Made by a program: the position numbers and the translations under genes. From NCBI GenBank assembly GCA_001662425.1, contig BDDC01000022.1, positions 85,766-149,765 of the forward strand: a DNA stretch of 64,000 bases, given 5' to 3'. Under the pieces are notes generated by a model that made no database searches, was not told the origin of the DNA, and saw only the letters and a program-made list of their open reading frames with translations. Positions within the stretch are counted from its first letter, which is position 1, and each line of letters opens with the position of its first letter. The stretch comes from Chlamydomonas sphaeroides. Lineage: Eukaryota; Chlorophyta; Chlorophyceae; Chlamydomonadales; Chlamydomonadaceae. Shown here piece after piece: positions 55,419 to 64,000 of this stretch.

Positions 55419-57897
55419 CTACTTGGGGTTCGTGGCCGGCATGCGGTCGAAGTGCAGTGGCGTGGCCGGGTCCTCGCCCAGGAACTTGAGCAGGGCCGCC
55501 GCCAGTGGCCCACTCTTGGCCGGGTCGACCATGTCCTCGTACAGCACGCGCATCGAGTGGTCGGGGTTGGTCTTGACGTACTCGTCGTACAGCTCGTGCG
55601 TGGCCTTGAGCTCGGCCTCGAACTGGTCCTCGGGCCGGTCGGTGCTCATCTCGAACAGCTTGTAGTTGGCGGCCAGGCTGGACTCGGCGCGGCTGTTGAA
55701 CAGGATCTGAAGAGGGCGGCAGGCAGACAGGATCGCAGCAGGGTTGCGCAGAGTAGGGGTATCAGCGTCCGTTGAGTCAAGAGGCCCTCGGTCAGCTTGG
55801 CGTCAGGTTGGGTGGAGGTTCGGTGGGTAAGGACGGGTGGAAAGGGGGTGGGGGCGGGGGCCAGTGCAGGGGCGAGACGGGCGGCGCCATGTGGTCAGGC
55901 GCACAGCGGATCCAGGCACAGCGTGACTTCCACGCTGGTTCTGACGTGAAAGGCCCAGGCAATGTGGCCCAGGCAATGTGGCCCAGGCAATGTGGCCCTG
56001 GCCCCTGTCCTGCCCGCTCTTGCCACAGGGGCACCGACCTTCACGTCCAGGCATAGCTGCCGTGCGAAGCGCAGGAAGCCGTAAAAAAACTCGGGGCAGC
56101 GGTCCGCCTGAAAGGAGCGGCCGCAGATGTACCTGCGTGCGGTGGTGGTGGGGAGGCAGGGCGGCGTGTGGCGAGCCCCATTAGCAAGCCACGACCCACG
56201 TGACGGCGTCAGCAAACGGGGGCGGCCGACAGTGGTCCGAAAATGGGGCCCAGAAGAGGGGCCTTGCTGGGCTGGCAGCAGCCCATTCTGTTGTTGCGCC
56301 TGCGGCCGGCGTCCATCGCACCTGCTGTCCTTGAAGCCCGACACGAACCCTGGGAGGGTTGAGTGCGTTGGGGGGAAGGGGGGAGGAGTTCAGGCGCTAC
56401 CGGCTAGACCAGGCGATAGCAATAGCAAGCAGGTGACTCCAGGTACCGGGCCACTGCCGCCCGCCGCCCACGGCCGCACCCTTGCCGTAGTAGCCGTAGA
56501 TCATCTGCGGGCGGGTGGGGCGTCAGAACTTGAAGTTCAAGACACCAGGAGGGCAGAGGGTGCCGTATCGCCGCAGCACAGCACGCCGCGCAGCACACAT
56601 GACAAGAGAGCACGAGCATCGCCGCCACGATCAAAGAGACAGTAGCGTACATGGCGCGTGTCGCAGCGCACGGTGCTGAGGCACCGCGCGCCGGACCCCG
56701 CCTGTCCCGCCCGCCTGTCCCGCCCCATCCGGCTGCCTCACCATGTAGTATGCGCGAGCCGCCGCCAGCACCCGGTCAATCGTGAACTGCGAGGGGGCGA
56801 CGCCCAGCGGCCACAGGGCATCCGCTCTCACCAGCGCGCTGCTCCGCACTGCACGCCCCCGCCGCCACACCAGGCTCGGGCGACGCCACGCGTCCACTCC
56901 GCGCGGCCGTCCCTCCGTCCTCTTTTTTCCATCCCTCCCCTGCGCCGGGCTGCTATCCGCAGCGGAGCACGTCGTTCTGCCCAACAGCTCCCTCCCAGGC
57001 CCCTCCCCGGCACGTGCCTCGTTAAACCAGGGCAGCTTCTCCTTGGCGGCCTCCCGGTGGTAGGCCGCCTTGACCTCCTCCAGGCTGGCGTTGCTGTGGT
57101 CCGTCCAGTTGAAGCGCAGCTGCGTGTCCGGCACCGTCATGGTCCAGTTGAAGTTCCTGGGGTGAGAGGGGACGCAGGGAGGGGTGTACCAATTAGTAAA
57201 GCGCACGGAGCGGGGGGCAGGAGAGGGGGCAAGGCGGGGCCAGCGGCAACTGGCGGCAGCGCACAGGGGGACATGATGGTCCAGCCAAAGTTCCCGGGGG
57301 TGGCGAGGGGGAAAGCGGGGGTGGCGCAGCCCGCCTTGGCCACTGCATGGTCCTAGGACGTGGGGCATAGGGTGGCGTGTGGGAGGTGAGGGCTGTTGTG
57401 GTAGTGGCGGCGCTTACATGTAGGCCTCATAGACGTTCCACAGCGCCGCCCACTGCTCGCCGCGGATGAGGTAGCGCGGCATCTGCGGACACGATGGACG
57501 CAGGCGTCACAGATGCTTGGGGACTGCGCACGTGGCAATGGCAAGGGCTCTGGTGTGGCCACTTGCGTGCCTACGGCAGCACTGGCAGCCTGACGCCAAC
57601 CGAGTGCGCCGGAGCCGCGGGGGCGCTGACGGACGCACGGTTCGGCACGCCGAGCCAGGCCTGCCTTGCTCGCGATAAGCCGTGCGAGCGCGATCGAATC
57701 ACCTGATTGAGCGCATCCATGAGCGCTGTGGACCCGGACTGGCCGGTAGCGAGGATGAAGACACATTTCTCTGACACCAGGGGCTTTAGGCGGGTCGTGC
57801 CTGACTGCTCGACGGCACCAACAAATAGTACCTTCACCACGAGCAATAACAAGGAGATACGGAAGCACGCTCGCACAGCGCACGTTGAATTCGGCAT
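55419..57897 (-). CDS. Membrane-anchored sulfotransferase
   Basis: Eight - strand exons (57897-57703, 57482-57418, 57156-57018, 56786-56742, 56504-56480, 56349-56322, 56132-56039, 55706-55419) give 292 aa. A short N terminus and one membrane helix (ISLLLLVVKVLFVGAV, ~14-29) give a type II Golgi-style topology. The PAPS 5'-phosphosulfate loop is CVFILATGQSGSTALMDALN (~45-64). MPRYLIRGEQWAALWNVYEA follows, as in other sulfotransferases where RGE(N/Q) comes after the loop. Later landmarks are GFKDSRYICG, FFYGFLRFARQLCLDVKV, ILFNSRAESSLAANYK and HSMRVLYEDMV. The acceptor is unknown (glycan, protein or lipid). The intron between exons 3 and 4 either has a GC donor (AACGAG|GCACGT) or is kept, since it is stop-free and divisible by three. 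A TGTAA signal is at 55047-55043. Confidence 0.83.
55954..55995. repeat. 14-bp tandem repeat, three copies, in the last sulfotransferase intron
   Basis: The unit CCCAGGCAATGTGG occurs at 55954, 55968 and 55982, inside the intron between exons 7 and 8. It is a simple minisatellite with no obvious effect on the splice sites. Confidence 0.9.
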
Positions 57898-58837
57898 GCC
57901 CTACGCGTTCAGTTGCGGTGCTGGTGTTTCAGTGGCATTAGACAGCGTGGCTTGAAATCTGTTGAGCTTTGGGAACTATCAGCTGTACCGACAGCTAGAG
58001 CCACCTAGCCGTAACTGTGACACGGCTGCTGACTTCCCCCTCGCTCAGCCTGTGCTACCGGCGCACCCCTGTCGCACGGCCAAGTGCTGCTCAGTCGACA
58101 GCGGCTGTCCAGGCCGCAACATAGGGGGACCCTGGGGCGGCCTCCCGCCCGGGTGCCGCGGCATGCCCGCAACCCATTGCCCGCCTAGAGCTGGCGGGTC
58201 GATGGGTCGTGATCTCCTAGCATCCGAAGCCATATGCCGAGGGCTTTACATGCCAGGGACTCTGCATCCCGTCAACAGTATTTGCCTTGGACTGCGCTTT
58301 CGTCTGCGCGCCGGGCGCCGCTGCCGTTGGTGTGAGGCCCCGCAGGCGGCCACATGGGGGGTTGCGCTATCGGTCGGTCGGAACACATGCTGAACACACC
58401 CATATGATGCCCCTGTATCCAAACATCCATCACACAGTAACTGCAAAGCACGGAGCCCGCGCCAGCTCATCACCCGCCAATTTACGCCAGTCCCTGGGAT
58501 CCATCGGGCCCTGGCCGCGCCGGCCAACACACACAAACCAGACACGCAGGGTACGCCGCGAGCAGTCCCAACACCAGAGAAAGGCACGCTGCCGCCCCTG
58601 GGCGTCAACCCTGAAGCCCAGGCACCCCTGTCTTGCACCCACCACATCAGACCAAACGCCTTGCCCTGTCGCGTCTCTGTCATCGCTCCTTCACCAAACA
58701 GCCACTCTGCACACTTTAACTTTCACGTTAACACCGCAAGCTGCCAGGAAACCTGCGGCACTGCCTTGCCAGCGCTGTGCCTCGTGTTCCCCCCGGCCCC
58801 CGCCCATCACAACACTCCCCTAAACCCCATACGCGCC
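57898..58837. other. Sulfotransferase upstream region and 3' region of the next - strand gene
   Basis: About 940 bp between the sulfotransferase start and the stop of the large gene, both on the - strand. The TGTAA signal of the large gene is at 58250-58246 (TTACA on +), about 590 bp past its stop. That leaves ~350 bp for the sulfotransferase promoter. Confidence 0.4.
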
Positions 58838-61800
58838 TCAGCCGCCGCGCTGCCGCGCCGCCGCCCTGCCCTCCCGCAGCCGCTGCAGCTCCGCATGGCA
58901 TCGCGTGCACGACACCGCCAGCGCCAGCCCCACCACCACGCTCTGGCTCAGGAACTGGTCCCTCGCGTTGGGCAGGGCCACCTGCGCCTCACTCAGCATC
59001 GCGCTGTTGGGCTCTACCGGGCCCATGGGCATGGCCGGCATGGGGCGAGCGCGCTCCAGCGCGCCGGCGGCGGCGGCGCCGCCGCCGACACGGTCCGACG
59101 GCGCCAGCGGCGACGCCGCTGGCGCGGCGGCGCGCGGCTTCTTCGCCGCCGCGGGTGAGCCGGCGGCGGCGGCGGCGGCGGCGGAGGGCGCCACAGCGAC
59201 AGGCCGCTTGCGGGCCACGGCGGCAGCGGCGCCGGGCGTCGCGGCCGCCGCCGGGCCAGGGCCCTTCTTCGTCTTTTTGTTGGGGGGCAGGCCGGGCTTG
59301 AGCCCCGCCGCAGCCGCCGTGCGTACGGCGCCCGCTCCCAGCGCCCGCACCTGGATCTGCGCCAGGGGGACGTCGTCGTCGTCCTCGTCGGCGGTGGCCG
59401 CATCACCGCCCGCCTCGTGGCCCTGCCGCGCCGCCGCCGCAAGCGCCTGCTGCCGCAGGACCGCCGCGCGCCGCCGCTGCGGCTGTGACGAGCCCGGCGG
59501 CGCGGGGCGCTTCACGCCCGCGGGGCCGGGCCGCGGCAGCCCCGGCCGCAGCGGCCTGGGGCCGCCAGCGCCGGCGCCGCCGCCGCCGCCGGCTCCACGA
59601 CCGTGCCGCCTGCCCGATCCCAGGACGGCGCGGAACGCATCCTCGAACTCCCTGAGAAAGCCCGGGCTGTGGTAGACTGACACGTCCGCCGGCTCGACGG
59701 CGGCAGCCGACGCTGGGCCTGCGGGCGGCGGCGGCGCCGCCGCCTGGGCCGGGCCCGCCGGCGCTGCATCGTCGGCCGGCGGCGGCGCCGCCGCGCGCAT
59801 TGTCGGCGGCGCCGGCGTGGCAGGCGCCGGCGGCGGGCCTCCAGCCACCGAGAGGCTCACTAGCCTGGCCAGGTACGGCAGCACATCCTGCGAGTGGAGG
59901 TCGTGCCACTTGCGGACCAGCGCCGCCGGGTCGGTCTCGGCGCCGGCCCTGGCCGCGGGCGCCGCCGCCACGGCCGCCGGCGGCGCGGGCTGCTCGCCCT
60001 GTTGCGGCAGCGCCGGCGGCGGCTCACTGGTTGCGGCCAGCATGGTGTCTAGCGCCGGCAGGCAGCCTGGCATGAAGGTCCGGACCATTGCCCGCAGCTG
60101 CTCGGGGGACGTGTCCGCCCCAGCAACCATGTCCCACGTGTTTTGCGGTGGCGGTTTGAGCAGCAGCGGAGCCTCGTGCGTCAAGTCGCCCGGCGTCAGC
60201 GTGCCGCCGCCGACGGCGGCGCCTGGCAGCGACGCACACGGGTCTGCCGTCGGCGCCGCCAGCGGCAGCGCCGCGGTGGCGCCGGCGGGCACGGTGTCGG
60301 CGTCAATGGCGAGTAGAGAGAGCGGCGGCGTCGGCGAGGGCTGCGCGGCGGCGGCACCGGCGCCGGACTGAGCGGCGTCGGCGCTGCCGCCGGGGGTCCA
60401 GTCCATGGCACCGGCGGCGCCGTCAGCGGCCGCGTTCAGGGTGCCGCCCGCGGGCCTGGCCGTGCCGACGGCGGCGCCGTCGGTTGCGCTGGCGGCGGGC
60501 GACGGCGCCGCAACCACCGCCGCCGCCGGCTCGTTCGCGGCGTGCGGCAGCGGTGACGCCGCCGGGCCTTCCACCGCCATGCAGGCGCCGGCAAAGGCCT
60601 CGAGGTCGCCATCGGCAGCGGCGCCGCCGGCGTGCTCCACGCCGCCGGCCGCCGGCGACGCGGGGGGCCCGTCGCAGGCCGCACCGCAAGCCGCGCTACC
60701 GGCCGCCGACGCCGACGCCACAGCCTCGCCCACCGCCGCTGCGGCGGCGCCGTCGCCGTCGCTGCCGCTGACCGCGGTCGCGTCGGCACCGCAACCCATG
60801 GCAACGGCGGCGGCCGCAGGCTCAGCGTCCGCCGTCGCGGCGGCAGCCGGGTCTTGCTCCATGGGAGTAGCCGCGGCCGCTGCCTCCGGCACTGCAACCA
60901 GACTAGCGGCGACCTCCACAGGCTCAGCCGCCGCCTCCATTGTCGTCCCCACCGCCTCGGCCGCGGCATCGACGATTGCACCCTCCGCGGCAGCAGCCTC
61001 AGCAGCCTCAGCAGCTGCAGCGGCGGAGCCTTGCTCAACGGCCGCGGCCGCGTCTGCAGGGCCCGCGCCGTCGCCCTGCAGCGGCTCGGCGGTGCCAGCC
61101 GGCGCCGCCGCCAGCGCTGCCTGGTCTGTGTGTGGCGGCGCCGCCCCCTCCTTATCCTCCTCGCCACTCTCCCCATAATCCGCGAGCAGCGCCATCAAGG
61201 GGTTGAACTCGGACGGGGCCGAGCCAACGCCGCACGGCGCACCCGCGGCAGCCGCGTGCACCGCAGCGGACTCCGGTCCGCAGGTCCTCGTGCTGCCGCG
61301 GGGCGACTGGCCGCGAGGCGCAGCGGCTGCCGTCGGGGCAGCCGGCGCACGCTCTTGCGGGGCCTCCTGCGGGGCCTCCTGCTCCGCTGGGGACTCCTGC
61401 CGCGGGGGCTCCTGCTCCGCCGGCGGCGCCTGTGGCGGCGGCCCTGACGGCGCGTCCGAAGGGGCCTGCTGCTGCTGCCCGGCTGCTTGCGCGTCACCCG
61501 GAGGGTTTCGGCAGGACGTTCCGGGCTCTACCTCGGCCTCAGCCGCGAGCTCGGCCGCCCGCTCCGTCGCAGCCTCCGGCGCGGCCTCCGCCGCGGCCCC
61601 CCTCACCGGCTCCGCTGCCGCCTCAGGCGCAGGCTCCGCTAACGGCCCGTGGTAACGGCCGTCGACGTCGCCAGAGGCCGGCGGCAGGCCACCTCCCACG
61701 TTGCCCTCCACCACGGCAGCTGGCCCGGCGGCGTCGGTCGCCTCATGGCGGCCGCCCTCAGCTGCCCCCGCGGCTGGCTCAGCGCCCGACCCTGGCCTGG

Positions 61801-64000
61801 GGCCCGCGACCCGAGCCTCCGCGGTCGGCTGCTGAACTATCGTCGACTGCTCCGCAGCAAGCGGCACGGCCGCCCGCCGCTCCACCGGCTCCACCGCCCG
61901 CTGGCATCCACCGCCCAGCCCCTGCGCCGCGGCACCAGACGGCGGCGGCCAGGAGCCCCGGGGCGCTGCTGCCGCACCCCGCAGCTCGCATGCCGGCGGT
62001 CCAGCAGTCGGCGGCTCCGCCGCGCCTGGCCCCTCAGCGGCCGCCACGAGAGGTGCGGCCACACGGGCTTGCTCCGCAGAGCCGCCTGCTGCCACCACGA
62101 CGACGTCCGTGGCCGGGAGCGCAGTCGCGTCCTGCACCGGCGCTAGAGGCGCGCCGGCCGCATCGCCTGTTGCGGCGAGGGCCGGCCCCGGCTCCAGGCC
62201 TGGCTGTTGCTCTGGCTGTTGCGCGGGCGCATCCGGCAACGCCTGTGGCGGCGGCAACGCCTGTGGCGGCGGCAACGCCTGCGGCGGCGCCTGTGGCTTC
62301 GGCGCTTCCTGCGGCTGGGCCGAGGGTGGCGCCTCTGACGAGGGCTGCGCCTGCGGCTGCGGCGAGGGCTGCGGAGACGGCGGAACCTGACTGCGCAGGC
62401 GGCGGCCGCCCCATGGCGCAAGGCTGGGCAGCTGCGGGCCGCCCTCCCCGCCACGGCCATCGCCGGCGTGCGCCACCGGCCGCTCCTCCTCGCTGGCCTC
62501 CGCCGAGGAGCCCCGAGGCGCGGCGGCCGCAGCGGCGCCGGCGCGCAGCGCCGGCCGCTCACTAGCCTTCCGTGCCTCTGCCTCTGCCTCGCGCGCCTCG
62601 GGCTGCTGCTGCGGCTCCTCCTCCTCTGGCTCCGTCTCTGAAGACGGCGCCTCCGAGGGCTCGGGCTCGGACTCGGGCTCCGCCGCCGGGCGCCGCGGCG
62701 GCTGCAGCCGGCGCTCGGCCTCGGCCGCCGCGCGCCGCTGCTGTGCCGCCGCCGCCGCCGCCGCTGCTGCTGCCTGGCGCTGCCTGCCGGCAGCTGCCCC
62801 CGCCGCTCCGAGCCGAGCCTCGAGCGCCTTGCGGCGGGCGCTGTCTGACGGCAGCGCCCGCGGAGGCGGCTCTGTGCGCTCGTCCTTTGCCTGAGGATGC
62901 AGACACGCACATGGCGGCATGGGGTTCAACGGAGAGGTGCGGCGACCGCCACACACGGGCCCCCAGGTGCTTGTCAACACGTGGTGGCAGCACAGCGCTC
63001 TGGGCTGGCGGCCCGGCCCACCACGCAGGCGCCGGAGACAAGGGGCCGGCCCTCCGGCGGCGCTTCGGCCATGCCGTGCGACGACGAGCCACAACACGGT
63101 CGGTATATGCTAGGGGCTGCCTGCCTGCCTCCTCACCTGCCTGCCGCCCCCTCCCCACCTCCCTGCCTCGCTCGTCCCCTCCCCTCCCCCTCCCCTCCCC
63201 TCCTCTCCGCTGCCTCCCGCCCCACCCCACCTGCCGCCCGGCCCAGTGCAGGTGGTGCTCCTGCCGCAGGCCGTCCAGCTCCCACAGCAGCGCCAGCGCT
63301 GGCCCCGTGGCCACCAGGAAGTCCTGGCTGACCTTGAAGCTGCCGGCGTGCAGCGGCATCACCGCGTGCGCCGCCGCCATGCCCGGCAGCAGCAGGTCGC
63401 CCTCGCAGTGGTAGGTCACGTGGAAGGGGACCTGGGGGGCGTGCGTGTTGGGGGAGAGGTGAGAGCGGGAAGGGGGAGCGGGAGGTGGTGAGATGCAGGC
63501 CACGCAGCGCACAGCACGTGGTGTCGGGTGCACCGCCCGCAGCCTGCTGCGAGCTCCCTCACCAGCGCCATGCCCCCATGAAGCACAGCAGCACACAGGC
63601 CCGCAATCACCGCCGTCGGTTGCCCGCAATCACCGCTGCTGCTGGTGCCCCGCCGTGGCCCCTTCCCTCTGCCCTCAACCCCCAAACCCCAAACCCCAAA
63701 CCCCCCGCCCCCGGCCGCACCTTGTTAGCCCAGCACACGGACAGTAGCTGGTCCAGGTCGCGGCCGTAGCGCACGGAGAAGAAGCCGTTGTGGTTGCGGG
63801 GCCACTTGTGCTTGCTCAGCTTGGTCAGCGCCGCCGCCAGCTGGTGCAGCCGGCAGCCCGGCACCACAACCCACACGCTGCCGCGCTTGGGCGCGCGCTC
63901 CAGAGAGGCGTTGACCAGCGGCTGGTGGCTGGGCTCCGAGGCCGGGGGCGAGGAGGGGGAGGGGTAGGATGGGCCGGCGGCGGAGGGGGAGGGCGGCTCG
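58838..64000 (-). CDS. Very large, mostly disordered Ala/Pro/Glu-rich protein, 5' end outside window
   Basis: Three exons are visible: 64000-63721 (partial), 63431-63231, and a 4,053-bp last exon 62890-58838. They join in phase 0 to about 1,510 residues. The first ~160 visible residues look folded: GSVWVVVPGCRLHQLAAALT, KLSKHKWPRNHNGFFSVRYG, DLDQLLSVCWANK, VPFHVTYHCEGDLLLPGMAA and FLVATGPALALLWELDGLR. I do not recognise this domain. The last exon begins with a coiled coil and an acidic patch, then ~1,000 residues of Ala/Pro/Glu/Gln low complexity including PPPQAL repeats. Short ordered islands remain (FNPLMALLADYGESGEE, EQLRAMVRTFMPGCLPALDT, VRKWHDLHSQDVLPYLARLV, SVYHSPGFLREFEDAFRAVL, LPNARDQFLSQSVVVGLALA). 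These may be binding motifs. There are basic patches near the C terminus, so a nuclear regulatory role is plausible but unproven. Confidence 0.75.
62240..62290. repeat. 15-18-bp coding tandem repeat (PPPQAL units) in the large gene
   Basis: GCAACGCCTGTGGCGGCG repeats in the + orientation, encoding PPPQAL units on the - strand in the large last exon. It is in frame, so copy-number change would not disrupt translation. Confidence 0.7.

Noticed and set aside
59000..62600. Long + strand frames (up to 377 codons) opposite the large disordered gene
   Set aside because: They mirror the GC-skewed codons of the - strand exon and give only Arg/Pro or Ala/Ser strings. The - strand frame is the only one open for the full 4 kb.
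1..64000. tRNA, rRNA, CRISPR array or bacterial operon signals
   Set aside because: No tRNA-like T-loop plus acceptor pairing, rRNA core sequence or regularly spaced repeat-spacer pattern was seen by eye. All supported genes are spliced eukaryotic genes.

Overview
The window is nuclear DNA from a eukaryote, most likely a chlorophyte green alga. Every recognisable gene is spliced with short GT-AG introns (plus several GC-AG). The sequence is very GC-rich, with Ala/Gly/Pro-rich low-complexity protein tails. Many genes have the pentamer TGTAA, the usual green-algal poly(A) signal, 60-600 bases past the stop. I cannot name the species. No bacterial, viral, CRISPR, rRNA or tRNA feature was found. 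All gene models were built by hand: exon joins were checked for reading phase and against remembered family motifs, but not against transcripts or databases.

Layout, left to right. (1) 111-326 is the last exon of an unidentified + strand gene. (2) 1458-2995 (-) is a tRNA 2'-phosphotransferase (Tpt1/KptA). (3) 3074-5466 (-) is an Ala-rich coiled-coil plus Gly/Pro-rich protein of unknown role. (4) 5858-6909 (+) is a PRKRIP1-type spliceosomal protein. (5) 8656-10809 (+) is an unknown coiled-coil protein with acidic SEDGC repeats. The flanks of gene 5 carry two inverted copies of a ~110-bp repeat. (6) 11968-16756 (-) is the DNA-repair protein ERCC1, 11 exons, with long disordered ends.

(7) 17.5-26.6 kb holds three head-to-tail copies, about 3.9 kb apart, of a divergent Pmp3/UPF0057-like membrane proteolipid gene with an enlarged loop and a new conserved C-terminal tail. 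A canonical Pmp3 gene follows at 28298-28950. (8) 29647-33827 (+) is UTP15, a WD40 protein of the small-subunit processome. (9) 35546-36539 (+) is a VAP/VAP27 ER-contact-site protein. (10) 37349-41211 (-) is an ADP-ribosylglycohydrolase/J1-crystallin-like protein lacking the usual C-terminal metal aspartate. It is divergent from (11) 41507-43610 (+), RPF2, a Brix protein of 60S assembly. (12) 46433-48486 (+) is an R2R3-MYB factor.

(13) 52376-53931 (+) is a divergent histone H3, the best CENP-A/CENH3 candidate. (14) 55419-57897 (-) is a membrane-anchored sulfotransferase. (15) 58838-64000 (-) is a very large, mostly disordered protein whose 5' end lies beyond the window.

The genes are an ordinary mixture of nuclear housekeeping functions (tRNA splicing, pre-mRNA splicing, DNA repair, both ribosomal subunits, chromatin) and do not form one pathway. 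The locally unusual parts are the Pmp3-like array, the H3 variant, an apparently raised frequency of GC-AG introns, and duplicated or repeated segments around genes 5 and 14.
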